In this document: positions 1-9,679 of the stretch, in pieces | Layout of the letters: each line of letters opens with the position of its first letter | How positions within the stretch are numbered: position 1 is the stretch's first letter | From: Dyadobacter sp. | GTDB lineage: Bacteria > Bacteroidota > Bacteroidia > Cytophagales > Spirosomataceae | NCBI RefSeq assembly: GCF_017744695.1 | Contig: NZ_JAGIAS010000011.1 | Location: 186,001 to 250,000, forward strand | Length of the DNA stretch: 64,000 nt | Direction of reading: 5' to 3' | Notes under the pieces: model-generated | Databases searched by the model: none | What the model was told of the DNA's origin: nothing | The model's input: only the letters and a program-made list of their open reading frames with translations | Position numbers and translations under genes: made by a program

Positions 1-3000
1 CCCTCCGTGGCGATCCGCGTGAAGGGCACCAATGAAGGGACCATGACCGACGTGGAAGGCAACTATACCATCGATATCGCCGGCGATGAATCCATTCTGA
101 TATTCAGTTTCATTGGTTTTGTGGCGCAGGAAGTGATGGTTGGCGCGCGCACCAGCGTGGACGTGGCCCTGAAACCCGACGTGTCGACATTGACCGAACT
201 CGTCGTAACCGGCTATGGCGCCCAGCGCAAGAAGGACCTGATCGGTGCGGTGTCGGTCGTGGACGTCGAACAGCTGAAACAAACGCCCGACGGGCAGGTC
301 GCCAACCAGTTGCAGGGCCGCGCTTCGGGGGTTACCATCCTGAGCTCGGGCCAGCCGGGCGAAACGCCGCAGGTGCGCATCCGCGGTCTGAATACATTTG
401 GCAACAACTCGCCGCTGTACGTGGTCGACGGTGTTCCTACCACGTCCATTTCCGACCTGAACACCAACGACATCGCCTCCATGCAGGTGCTGAAAGACGC
501 TGGTTCTGCCTCCATCTACGGATCAAGAGCGGCCAACGGGGTGATTATCATTACGACCAAAAAAGGGAAGGATAAGGTTAAAATCAATTACAGTGCCTGG
601 TTCGGGATTCAGACACCCCCGGGAGGTAACGTATGGAACACCCTGTCGCCGCAGGAACAGGCGCAACTGAAATTTCAGGTGCAGAAAAACTCCGGGCTGA
701 CCGTGGGCGACGACCAGTATGGCTATGGCACCTCTCCCGTCCTGCCCGACTACATTCTTCCTGCCGGAGCCTCGGAAGGTGATCCGCGGACTAATCCGAA
801 CCTGTATTATGTGAACCCGAACTACACTTCGGTCGATGATTTCAATACCTTTAACCAGATTGTAAAGGCCAACAAAACCGGTACCGACTGGTTTCACGAG
901 ATATTCAAACCCGCACCTTCCACGAGCCATAACATCTCGCTCAGCGGCGGCAGCGACCAGGGCAACTACCTGTTTTCACTCAATTATTTCAACCAGCAGG
1001 GCGCATTGACCAACACCTACCTGAAACGCTACACGCTCCGCTCGAACAGCCAGTACAACATCGGCAAGCACGTGCGCATCGGCGAAAACCTCGCCTATTC
1101 GATTTCCGACAATCCCAAATCCAGCCTCTCCGACGGCGGCTCGGCCATTGCATTCTCTTTCCGTATGCAGCCTATCGTGCCTGTGCACGACATCATGGGT
1201 AACTACGCCGGCAGCCGCGCCTCGGGCATGGGCGACGCATTCAACCCCGTGGCTATGCGCGACCGCACCCGTTACGACAAAGGACTGGACAACCGCCTGT
1301 TCGGTAATGTTTTTGCGGAATTCGACTTTTTCAAATCTTTTACATTCCGTACCAGCCTGGGTGGCGAGAACTACTCCGGCAGATGGAGCTCGTTTTCCTT
1401 CCCTACCTACGAAAACAAGGAAAATAGTAATACCAATACCTACTCGGAAGGCTCCTATTCCGGCTTCAACTGGACATGGACCAATTTGCTGACCTTTCAC
1501 AAAACAATGGGTAAACACGACCTGACCGTCGCGGCGGGTACCGAGGCTTACAGCGGCAAATACTACGAAATCGGCGGCAGCACGCAGGGCTATTTCTCTT
1601 TTGACCCCAACTACATGAACCTGGGCACCGGCTCCGGCACGCGCACCAATTCGAGCAGCCGTTCCGCGGACGCTTTGTACTCACTCATTGGTCGCCTGGA
1701 TTACATTTACAACGACAGATACCTTTTCGGCGCGATTCTCCGTCGGGACGGATCTTCCAAGTTTATCAACGAGCGTTATGGGTTCTTCCCGGCTGTGAGC
1801 GCGGGCTGGCGCATTTCCCGTGAGGATTTCATGCGCAACCTGACATGGATCGACGACCTGAAACTCAGGGCCAACTACGGGATCATGGGTAACCAGATCA
1901 ACGTGACTTCGGGCAATGCATTCACTACTTACAGCTCCAACCGCCGCAGTTCTTACTACGACCTCGGTGGTACCAGCGGATCGGGCGCGCTGGAAGGTTT
2001 TGAAAAGAGCCAGATCGGCAACCCTAATGCCGTTTGGGAAAAGAATATCAGTACCAACATCGGTATCGACGCTACTTTCTTCAAAGGCAGACTGGATGTG
2101 ATTGCGGATTATTATGTCAAAGAGATCAAGGACCTGCTGTTCAACCCGGCATTGATCGGAACGGCCGGTGGCGGGTCGGTACCGTACGTAAATATAGGTC
2201 AGATGAAAAACAAGGGTATCGATCTGCAAATTGATTCCAAATTCGACCTGACGAGCGACCTGAAACTGAATGCGACACTGACTTTAACGACCTACAACAA
2301 CAAAATCAAGAAGGTCACCAACAGCACCAATTATTTCGATCTTGAGGGCCGGGGATTCGACGGTGCCTCCATTGTACGCAACCGCGTGGGAAATTCCATT
2401 GGCCAATTCTTCGGCTATAAAGTAATCGGCTTCTGGAACTCGCAGGAAGAGATCGCAACAGCCAATGCCGAAGCGGTAAAGCAAACCGGCGACGCGAATG
2501 CCGTGTACCAGGACGGCGCTTCGGTAGGACGGTTCCGTTATGAGAACATCAACGGCGACAGCCAGATCACCGCCGCCGACCGCCAGATGCTCGGTAACCC
2601 GAACCCCGATTTCAGTTATGGCCTGAACATTGCCCTGAATTACAAACACTTCGATTTCAGCCTGTTCCTCTACGGCGTTCAGGGTAACCAGCTCTGGAAC
2701 CAGACCCTCTGGTGGAGCGATTTCAATTCTTCGCGTTCGGGTGCAAAAAGCAAAACCGCATTGTACGATTCGTGGACACCGGAAAACCACAATGCCAAAG
2801 CACCTATCCAGGAGAATTCCAGTTCTTTCAGTACCATTAATGTGCCCAATTCCTATTTCGTGGAAAACGGCTCCTACCTGCGCGCGAAGAACCTACAAAT
2901 CGGGTACACATTCCCGACTGCGCTGATGAAGAAGATCCGCGCACAGCAATTCCGCGTGTACCTGCAAGCGACTAACCTGTTCACGATCACCGGTTATTCA

Positions 3001-3117
3001 GGACTCGATCCGGAAGTAAGCCGGAACGCGAGCGGCAACCCGACCGTATTCGGCATCGACGAGGGCTCGTATCCGTCATCCCGGCAATACACCATTGGCC
3101 TGAACCTTACTTTTTAA
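1..3117 (+). CDS. SusC/RagA-family TonB-linked outer membrane receptor (5' partial)
   Basis: This is a TonB-dependent outer-membrane channel of the SusC/RagA family, which imports oligosaccharides or peptides together with its SusD lipoprotein. The reading frame is open to the left edge of the window, so the signal peptide and the first part of the carboxypeptidase-regulatory-like domain are missing. The visible part begins inside that domain (DVEGNYTIDI, FSFIGF). The VVTGYG segment and a plug domain with RIRGLNTFG, PLYVVDGVP and SIYGSRAANGVIIITTKKG follow, then a long beta-barrel ending in the aromatic TIGLNLTF, as expected for BAM-inserted barrels. The SusD partner starts 21 bp downstream in the same direction. 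The substrate cannot be inferred because no enzyme gene is in view. Confidence 0.95.
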   Translation, partial: PSVAIRVKGTNEGTMTDVEGNYTIDIAGDESILIFSFIGFVAQEVMVGARTSVDVALKPDVSTLTELVVTGYGAQRKKDLIGAVSVVDVEQLKQTPDGQVANQLQGRASGVTILSSGQPGETPQVRIRGLNTFGNNSPLYVVDGVPTTSISDLNTNDIASMQVLKDAGSASIYGSRAANGVIIITTKKGKDKVKINYSAWFGIQTPPGGNVWNTLSPQEQAQLKFQVQKNSGLTVGDDQYGYGTSPVLPDYILPAGASEGDPRTNPNLYYVNPNYTSVDDFNTFNQIVKANKTGTDWFHEIFKPAPSTSHNISLSGGSDQGNYLFSLNYFNQQGALTNTYLKRYTLRSNSQYNIGKHVRIGENLAYSISDNPKSSLSDGGSAIAFSFRMQPIVPVHDIMGNYAGSRASGMGDAFNPVAMRDRTRYDKGLDNRLFGNVFAEFDFFKSFTFRTSLGGENYSGRWSSFSFPTYENKENSNTNTYSEGSYSGFNWTWTNLLTFHKTMGKHDLTVAAGTEAYSGKYYEIGGSTQGYFSFDPNYMNLGTGSGTRTNSSSRSADALYSLIGRLDYIYNDRYLFGAILRRDGSSKFINERYGFFPAVSAGWRISREDFMRNLTWIDDLKLRANYGIMGNQINVTSGNAFTTYSSNRRSSYYDLGGTSGSGALEGFEKSQIGNPNAVWEKNISTNIGIDATFFKGRLDVIADYYVKEIKDLLFNPALIGTAGGGSVPYVNIGQMKNKGIDLQIDSKFDLTSDLKLNATLTLTTYNNKIKKVTNSTNYFDLEGRGFDGASIVRNRVGNSIGQFFGYKVIGFWNSQEEIATANAEAVKQTGDANAVYQDGASVGRFRYENINGDSQITAADRQMLGNPNPDFSYGLNIALNYKHFDFSLFLYGVQGNQLWNQTLWWSDFNSSRSGAKSKTALYDSWTPENHNAKAPIQENSSSFSTINVPNSYFVENGSYLRAKNLQIGYTFPTALMKKIRAQQFRVYLQATNLFTITGYSGLDPEVSRNASGNPTVFGIDEGSYPSSRQYTIGLNLTF

Positions 3118-3138
3118 CTCATCTCCAAGCAACGTGAT

Positions 3139-4917
3139 ATGAAGAAGTTCATGAAATATATAGCCGCTCTTTGCTGGATCGGCGGTTTTACGATGTTACA
3201 GGCCTGCCAGGACGATTTCCTGGACAAACCCGTACAGGGTGCGCTGGGCGACGATGTGCTCGCCAATGCGAAGGGTATCGACGGCCTGCTTACCGGTGCC
3301 TATGCCGCGCTCGACGGCCAGGGCGATTTCACCGGTGGCAGTGGCTGGGAATCGCCACCCGACAACTGGGTATACGGTGCCATTCCCGGCGGCGATGCAC
3401 ACAAAGGCAGCGACGGAGGCGACCAGACCCCCATCAGCGCCATTGCCACGTTCAGTACCGGGGCCGACAACGGTTTTTTCAACAGTAAGTGGAAAGCATT
3501 GTACGAAGGCGTCTCGCGGTCGAACACCGTGCTCAAAGTACTTGCACTGACCACCGACGTTTCAGCCGAAAACAAGGCGAACATGGAAGTGCAGGCACGG
3601 TTTCTCAGGGCGCATTACTATTTCGAATTGAAGAAAATGTGGAATATGGTGCCCTGGATCGATGAAACCACCACCGATTTCAACCAACCCAACGACAAGG
3701 ACATCTGGCCGCTGATCGAGGCGGACTTCAAGGCCGCATATGAGCAGCTGCCTGCTACACAAACCCTGGTAGGAAGGGCCAACAAATGGGCAGCGGGAGC
3801 GTATTTGGGCAAAACTTATTTGTATCAGAAAAAGTATGCTGACGCTGTTAAGGTTTTTACCGATGTAATTTCCAATGGCGTGACTACCAATGGCTTGAAA
3901 TACGACCTCGTTTCTTTCAAAGACAACTTCGATGCGGCCACTAAAAACAATGCGGAATCGGTTTTCGCGATACAAATGGTAGCCAACGACGGGACGCTCG
4001 ATATTACCAATGCCAACCAGGGCGGTATGCTCAACTTCCCTTACGGAACAGGCGCGCCGTTCAGCTGCTGCGGCTTTTTCCAGCCCACGCAAATGCTCGT
4101 AAACATGTACCGCACTGACGCCAACGGGTTGCCTTACCTGACCGACTTTAACGGTCACGCCGTAAAAAGCGACATGGGCATTGCCTCGGCCACGGCGTTC
4201 ACCCCCGACGCCGGCAACCTCGATCCGCGCCTCGACTGGACCGTCGGCCGCCGCGGTATCCCCTACCATGACTGGGGCATTTACCCGGGTATGAACTGGG
4301 TGCGCGACCAGCCCTATGGTGGTCCTTATGCCCCGAAAAAGAACATTCACCGGCAGAAAACGCAGGACCTCTACGCCGATCTGAGCTCGTGGGCCCCCGG
4401 GAATGCGATCAACGTGCTGGTTATCCGCTTTGCCGATGTACTGCTACTGGCGGCCGAAGCGGAAGCCAATGGCGGAAGTCTTGCGAAAGCGGAAGAGTAT
4501 GTCAACAAAGTAAGAAGCAGGGCCGCAGACAAGACCGGCTGGTTGTACAAATACACCAACGACTCCAACCCGTTGGGCGGCTTCTCGGGTACCCCTGCGG
4601 CGAACTATGTGATCAAGCCCTATCCTGCCGGCACATTGGCGGCAAAAGGGAAGGACGCCGTACTCGACGCGATCTATTACGAACGGGGCATTGAGCTCGC
4701 GATGGAAGGCCACCGGTTTTTCGACCTGGTGCGTTGGAACAAAGCCAATACGGCCATCAATGCCTATTTCGGCTACGAGTCTAAGATCACTACCGATCTG
4801 GCCGGCGGCAAATACCTCGACGGCAAGAATAACTACTTCCCGATCCCGCAATATCAGATCGACATGAGTGTAGTGAACGGTACGCCATTGCTCAAACAAA
4901 ATCCGGGATACAACTAA
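3139..4917 (+). CDS. SusD/RagB-family nutrient-binding outer membrane lipoprotein
   Basis: This is a 592-residue surface lipoprotein that caps the preceding SusC channel and binds its substrate. The signal peptide ends in a lipobox LQAC, with Cys23 as the lipidated residue, followed by the family-typical DDFLDKPVQG. The helical TPR-like core carries the usual SusD signatures: VQARFLRAHYYFELKKMWN, VLVIRFADVLLLAAEAEAN and ERGIELAMEGHRFFDLVRW. It ends in KQNPGYN, which is characteristic of the family. It forms an operon with the upstream receptor (21 bp gap) and is followed by a strong hairpin terminator. The ligand is unknown. Confidence 0.95.
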   Translation: MKKFMKYIAALCWIGGFTMLQACQDDFLDKPVQGALGDDVLANAKGIDGLLTGAYAALDGQGDFTGGSGWESPPDNWVYGAIPGGDAHKGSDGGDQTPISAIATFSTGADNGFFNSKWKALYEGVSRSNTVLKVLALTTDVSAENKANMEVQARFLRAHYYFELKKMWNMVPWIDETTTDFNQPNDKDIWPLIEADFKAAYEQLPATQTLVGRANKWAAGAYLGKTYLYQKKYADAVKVFTDVISNGVTTNGLKYDLVSFKDNFDAATKNNAESVFAIQMVANDGTLDITNANQGGMLNFPYGTGAPFSCCGFFQPTQMLVNMYRTDANGLPYLTDFNGHAVKSDMGIASATAFTPDAGNLDPRLDWTVGRRGIPYHDWGIYPGMNWVRDQPYGGPYAPKKNIHRQKTQDLYADLSSWAPGNAINVLVIRFADVLLLAAEAEANGGSLAKAEEYVNKVRSRAADKTGWLYKYTNDSNPLGGFSGTPAANYVIKPYPAGTLAAKGKDAVLDAIYYERGIELAMEGHRFFDLVRWNKANTAINAYFGYESKITTDLAGGKYLDGKNNYFPIPQYQIDMSVVNGTPLLKQNPGYN

Positions 4918-4958
4918 ACATAGTTCCCGCAACGGCCAGCCATCGGTTGCCCAAAAAA

Positions 4959-4999
4959 CAGAAGAGTAGCAGGCAAAAACCTGCTACTCTTCTGCATTT
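4959..4999. terminator. Bidirectional rho-independent terminator between convergent SusD genes
   Basis: There is a perfect 15-bp inverted repeat, 4959-4973 against 4980-4994, with a 6-nt A-rich loop. A T-rich tract follows on the plus strand (CATTTTTAC), and an A6 run precedes it, giving a U-tract on the minus strand. It can serve the SusD gene ending at 4917 (+) and the one ending at 5017 (-). Confidence 0.9.
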
Positions 5000-5016
5000 T
5001 TACACCAGCCAGGCTA

Positions 5017-6387
5017 TTAGTTGTAGCCCTGGTTTTGCACCAGCTGCTTGTTCACGTCCATTTCGCGCTGCGGAATGGGCATGATCAGCTTGGGCGAATT
5101 ATAGGGCAAAGCACCCACATTCTGCCGTGTGCGTTTGAGGTCGTGCAACGTATGGCCCTCGAATGCCAGTTCCAAATGCCGCTCTTTCAGCACAGACTCT
5201 ATCGTAGCCGCGGTAGCTGCTTTCAGGCCGGCCCGGGTGCGGATCAGGTTCAGGTCGGCTAGCGGCGTGGCCCCCACCTGGCTGTTGAGCCGCAGGTTGG
5301 CTTCTGCCCGTGTCAGGTACATTTCTGCGAGGCGAAATTGCAGCACATTGCCAAACTTATCCAGGTGTTTCCGGGTAAATGTGTTATTGGTAGTCACAAA
5401 AAATGCCCCTCTCTTATCACCGGTTTCGTATAAACCCCTGTGTTTGGCCAGCACACGGATATCCCCGCGGCCCGCAGTTCCGGGGATCGCCGAGATGGTC
5501 GTTCCAAAGAAGGTATTCATGTCGTTGGTTCCGTCCTGCTGGGTGACGATCATCGAAAAAATGTACTCCTTGGGATTAGCCCCGCCGTTTTCAAGAAATG
5601 TAAAAAAGAGCGATTCGAATGCCGCATTGAGCGAGAATGCATCCGACACGATCACCTCGTTGGCCTCGTCGCGCGCAGCCGCGTAGTTGCCCTGCATCAG
5701 GTACACGCGTGAGAGCTGTGCCGCTGCCGCATATTTGGTCGCGTAGATGGTATTGCTTTCCGGTAACAGCGATTTGGCTTTCGTCAGATCTTCCAATGCC
5801 TGCGCATACACCTCCGCTACGGAATTCCGTGGTATTTTGTCGGCATCGGTAACGCCTCGCGTCGGCTTCAATACCAGCGGAACGCCCGGATTCGAAGCAT
5901 TATCGCCATCTCCCCAGGTCTTGGCGTAAAGCCGCACCAGGTCAAAATAAATCGATCCGCGGATAAACCGGGCCTCCCCCTCGATGCGGGCACGCTTGTC
6001 CTCATCGACGATATCCAATGCGGAAAGTACATTGTTGCAACGGTTGATCGCCACGTAAGAATCGCGCCAGGTAGAAGTGGCGGTGACGTTATTGGTGGTC
6101 ATTTCCTTATTGTACATTTCAAGCAGGTTCTGAAACGTACCGCCAAAGCCCAGCTCGTCGGCGTTGCCGAGCAGTTCGGACGCATATTGGAATGCCCCGC
6201 CATACACATCCACATCCTGCAAGCCATCGTAACACCCGATGAGCGTTACCTCCACATCCCGGGAAGTACCGAGGGCCACATTTTCGTCGATACTTTGGGT
6301 CGGCTGCACGTCCAGCTTGCTGTCGCAGCCCGTTGCCATCAGCATGGCTGAAAGCAAGGTTGGTATGATATATCTGTTCTTTTTCAT
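5017..6387 (-). CDS. SusD/RagB-family outer membrane lipoprotein
   Basis: This is a 456-residue SusD-like lipoprotein, on the short side for the family. The signal peptide ends in a lipobox ATGC with Cys21. Recognisable motifs are IEGEARFIRGSIYFDLVRLY in the first helical repeats, LQFRLAEMYLTRAEANLRLN, and HLELAFEGHTLHDLKRTRQN near the C-terminus. It ends in VQNQGYN. It lies 15 bp downstream of the SusC-like gene 6403-9507, so the two form an operon and presumably one uptake complex. The sequence differs clearly from the neighbouring SusD at 3139, so this is a second independent pair and not a recent duplication. Confidence 0.94.
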   Translation of the reverse strand: MKKNRYIIPTLLSAMLMATGCDSKLDVQPTQSIDENVALGTSRDVEVTLIGCYDGLQDVDVYGGAFQYASELLGNADELGFGGTFQNLLEMYNKEMTTNNVTATSTWRDSYVAINRCNNVLSALDIVDEDKRARIEGEARFIRGSIYFDLVRLYAKTWGDGDNASNPGVPLVLKPTRGVTDADKIPRNSVAEVYAQALEDLTKAKSLLPESNTIYATKYAAAAQLSRVYLMQGNYAAARDEANEVIVSDAFSLNAAFESLFFTFLENGGANPKEYIFSMIVTQQDGTNDMNTFFGTTISAIPGTAGRGDIRVLAKHRGLYETGDKRGAFFVTTNNTFTRKHLDKFGNVLQFRLAEMYLTRAEANLRLNSQVGATPLADLNLIRTRAGLKAATAATIESVLKERHLELAFEGHTLHDLKRTRQNVGALPYNSPKLIMPIPQREMDVNKQLVQNQGYN

Positions 6388-6402
6388 GATGATAATCCAA
6401 TA

Positions 6403-9400
6403 TTAAAATCCGACATTGATACCCACCAGCAATGTCCTCGGCTGTGGAGCGGTGTAAAAGTCATTACCCAGTGCGAACTTGCTGTCCTTCTCACTCAGGT
6501 CGTCCGTATTGACCTCGGGGTCCCATCCCTTGTATTTGGTGAAAGTCGCCAGGTTGAGTGCCGAAACATACACCCTCACCTTTTCCATCTTCATGCGGCG
6601 TACCAGTTCCGCTGGCAGGTTATAGCCCAAAGTCATCGAACGCAACCGGAGATACGATCCGTTGAAAATGTAGCGCGAGGATGCCTGATTGCCATTGCCG
6701 CGGTAGAAACGGGCTTCGGGAACGTCAGTATCCGGGTTTTCGGGCGTCCAGGCATTCAATTGGTCGGCAGTCTGGTTGTCTTCGTAGATCCCGTTGGCCG
6801 ACGAGTACTGTCCTACCCCATAGAAGTTGATCTTATTGCCGGAGACCCCGTTGAAAAAGACGCTCAAATCGATCCCTTTGTAGGAAAACGTGTTGGTGAT
6901 CCCCCCCACAAACTTGGGGTTCGGGTTTCCTGCGACTACGCGCTGCGCGCTATTGTAGCCGTTGTTTGTTACGGTAGACCGGTCGACTGTCCCATCGGGG
7001 TTCGGGGTGTTTTTGTAAAACAATGCATTACCATTCGCACGATCCACGCCGGCGTATTCGACCGTGTAAAACACACCCACCGGCTGGCCTTCCATCACAC
7101 GGCTCATGCTGCGGATACCGCCTTCAATCACCTGGCCCTGTATGTCGGTCACTTTGTTCTTGTTGTTGGCCACGTTCAGCGAGGTAGTCCAGCGGAATGC
7201 GCCCACGGTGTTTTGGGTATTCAATACAAATTCAAACCCTTTGTTTTCCAGCTTACCCACGTTGGCATATTGAACCGAGAAGCCCGAAGTAGCCGGTACG
7301 TTCACTTCGAGCAGAAGTCCATTTGTCTTTTTGACATAATAATCTATCTCCCCATTGATCCGGTTATTGAACAAGCCGAAATCGACGCCGAAGTCAGCCT
7401 GGCGGGTAGTCTCCCATTTCAGGTTAGGGTTACCGATCTGGGACGGGCGCTGCCCGGCGGCCCCTGCATAGCCGGCATCTCCGGCAAAAAGCCCCAGTTG
7501 CGGGAAATCACCGATCTCCGAGTTACCGGTCGCCCCATAGCTGCCGCGCAGTTTCAGGAAGCTGAGCACATTGTTGTTTTTGAGAAAACCTTCCTCGGTA
7601 AGCACCCAGCCCAATGAAGCCGACGGGAAGAAACCATAACGCGAATTGGCCCCGAAACGCGACGAACCATCGATACGCGCGCTCGCCGATAACAGGTATT
7701 TATCCGCAAACTTGTAGTTCATCCGCAGGAAATAGGACAAGAAACGGAAATTGGTTTCCGAAGTGCTTCCATCCGATTTGGTAGCCGCGCTGGCGATCTT
7801 TTTGTAGGAATCGGACGGGAACTGCGTGCCTTCCACGAAGCTCAGCTTCCGCTGTGATTGCTGGTAGGACATCCCCAATGTAGCGCCGATGCCGTGCAGC
7901 CCGAGCGTTTTGTCATAGGAGAAGAAATTGTTGGTATTGTAGTTGGTAACAAATGTCGCATAGTTGTTACCCAACCCACTGCTGGCCGTGCTCACATTCC
8001 GCACGTTCTGGCTTTGGTAGTAACCTTCTTCATTCTGGTTCAAAAGGTCGATTCCCAGTTCGCTGCGGAATTTCAGCTCGGGCAGGATATTGACCTGCGC
8101 GTAAGCGTTGGTCAGGTTACGGAACGAAGTCGCTTCAAATTTCGCATAGTTGATCGAGATCATCGGGTTGAAATAGAGCGGCACATTCACGTCGCCGGGA
8201 GGTGTTCCGGTGGGCAGGCCCGTTTTGGGATCAGTGAACGGGGTCAGTGGCGTCAATGCAGCCATTTGAAGCGGGTTCGAGAATGCATTGTCACCCGGCA
8301 AACGGCGGTTCACCGTGCGCGCGAGCCCCATCGACAACCCTATCTGCAACCATTTATAAGCCTGATGGTCAAGGTTCATACGACCGGAAATGCGTTCGAG
8401 CTTGTTCCCTACCAGTGTCCCTGTCTGATTCAGGTATTGTCCTGAAAGGAAGAACTTCGTTTTCTCGCTCCCTCCGTTGACTTGCAGGTCGAGCTGCTGC
8501 ATCGGGCCTTTCCGGAATGCCTGGTCCTGCCAGGAATAGTTCTGCTGCTGGGGCGTATTGTAGGTACCCAGGCTATAATACTCCAGAAAACCACCTGGCC
8601 CTAGCATATATTGGGTGTAGGAATCGGGATCCTGGGTATCGGTACCGTCTATACGGTCGCGGTTGGCTGCCGCCATCGTATAGAACTTCACGTATTGTTC
8701 CGCATCAAGGAATTTCACACGCCGCGTCGCTTCCGAAGAACCGAGCTGGTAGTTCAGGCTGACGTTGGTTTTCCCGGCCTTGCCGCGCTTGGTTGTGATC
8801 AAAACCACCCCGTTGGCCGCGCGGGAACCGTAAATAGCCCCGGCAGACGCATCTTTGAGGATTTCGATGGATTCGATGTCGTTGGAGTTGATGTCCGACA
8901 ACGGGTTGGTGGAACCGCCGTTATTGCTCAGATCGGCCGTCGTAACCGGCATCCCGTCGACCACATACAACGGCTGGCTGCTCGCGCTGATGGAAGAATT
9001 GCCCCGCACGCGCACGTTGATCGCCTGCCCGAGTTTGCCCGTCCCGCTATTGACATACACCCCTGCCGCCCTTCCCTGAATAGCCGCATCCACGCTCGCC
9101 ACGGGCATATTCTGGATCTCTGTACCCTTCACCTGGGCGATATTGCCCGTCACATCCCGCTTGATCTGCGAGCCGTAGCCCGTCACAACGACCTCGCTGA
9201 GGCTCCGGACATCGCTTGAAAGTTTGACATCGATGGTACTCTGGTTGGTCACGGTTATTTCCTGCGCCACCATCCCCACAAAGCTGAACACCAGCACGGA
9301 GTTGGACGACGGCACGTCGATCGCGTAAACTCCTTCCGCATCCGTTTGGGTGCCGACGGCGGTGCCTTTAAGTTGCACCGAAGCGCCCGGCAAGGGTGAA

Positions 9401-9507
9401 GCGTCATCACTGGTGGTTACCTTTCCGGTAATCCTCACGCCCTGTGCTGCCGCAGGTAGCCAGCAAGCCAGCCATGCCAGAAGCATTAGTGGAAAAATTC
9501 TTCTCAT
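6403..9507 (-). CDS. SusC/RagA-family TonB-linked outer membrane receptor
   Basis: This is a complete 1034-residue SusC-type receptor. In order it has a signal peptide ending near residue 21 (LPAAAQ), a carboxypeptidase-regulatory-like domain (about 24-100, with GKVTTSDDASPLPGASVQL and FSFVGMVAQE), the VVVTGYGSQ segment, a plug domain (RVRGNSSI, PLYVVDGMP, AIYGSRAANGVVLITTKRG) and a beta-barrel ending in LLVGINVGF. No STN domain is present, so it is probably not a FecR-coupled transducer. A good promoter lies about 40 bp upstream, and the SusD partner follows after 15 bp. No carbohydrate-active enzyme adjoins the pair, so the substrate is open. Confidence 0.96.
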   Translation of the reverse strand: MRRIFPLMLLAWLACWLPAAAQGVRITGKVTTSDDASPLPGASVQLKGTAVGTQTDAEGVYAIDVPSSNSVLVFSFVGMVAQEITVTNQSTIDVKLSSDVRSLSEVVVTGYGSQIKRDVTGNIAQVKGTEIQNMPVASVDAAIQGRAAGVYVNSGTGKLGQAINVRVRGNSSISASSQPLYVVDGMPVTTADLSNNGGSTNPLSDINSNDIESIEILKDASAGAIYGSRAANGVVLITTKRGKAGKTNVSLNYQLGSSEATRRVKFLDAEQYVKFYTMAAANRDRIDGTDTQDPDSYTQYMLGPGGFLEYYSLGTYNTPQQQNYSWQDQAFRKGPMQQLDLQVNGGSEKTKFFLSGQYLNQTGTLVGNKLERISGRMNLDHQAYKWLQIGLSMGLARTVNRRLPGDNAFSNPLQMAALTPLTPFTDPKTGLPTGTPPGDVNVPLYFNPMISINYAKFEATSFRNLTNAYAQVNILPELKFRSELGIDLLNQNEEGYYQSQNVRNVSTASSGLGNNYATFVTNYNTNNFFSYDKTLGLHGIGATLGMSYQQSQRKLSFVEGTQFPSDSYKKIASAATKSDGSTSETNFRFLSYFLRMNYKFADKYLLSASARIDGSSRFGANSRYGFFPSASLGWVLTEEGFLKNNNVLSFLKLRGSYGATGNSEIGDFPQLGLFAGDAGYAGAAGQRPSQIGNPNLKWETTRQADFGVDFGLFNNRINGEIDYYVKKTNGLLLEVNVPATSGFSVQYANVGKLENKGFEFVLNTQNTVGAFRWTTSLNVANNKNKVTDIQGQVIEGGIRSMSRVMEGQPVGVFYTVEYAGVDRANGNALFYKNTPNPDGTVDRSTVTNNGYNSAQRVVAGNPNPKFVGGITNTFSYKGIDLSVFFNGVSGNKINFYGVGQYSSANGIYEDNQTADQLNAWTPENPDTDVPEARFYRGNGNQASSRYIFNGSYLRLRSMTLGYNLPAELVRRMKMEKVRVYVSALNLATFTKYKGWDPEVNTDDLSEKDSKFALGNDFYTAPQPRTLLVGINVGF

Positions 9508-9543
9508 AACAAGTTAGGTTTGGTTATTTTTAGTTACTAAAAA

Positions 9544-9574
9544 CAAATATATGCCCGTAGAGAAAATAACCAAA
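9544..9574 (-). promoter_or_regulatory. Bacteroidota -33/-7 promoter for the SusC gene at 6403-9507
   Basis: Read on the minus strand, TTTG (9574-9571) is followed after 19 nt by TATATTTG (9551-9544). This matches the Bacteroidota housekeeping promoter pattern TTTG-N19-TAnnTTTG. The ATG of the SusC gene (9507) lies 37 nt beyond the -7 element, giving a short leader. Confidence 0.6.
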
Positions 9575-9679
9575 TTTTGTTATGAGATTATACCACTTTC
9601 ATTACTATAAATTCTGTTGTTTTGTGTTGAAAAAATATAATATTTTGATGAAATAATTCCCGGGCGAGTTATTTGACGG

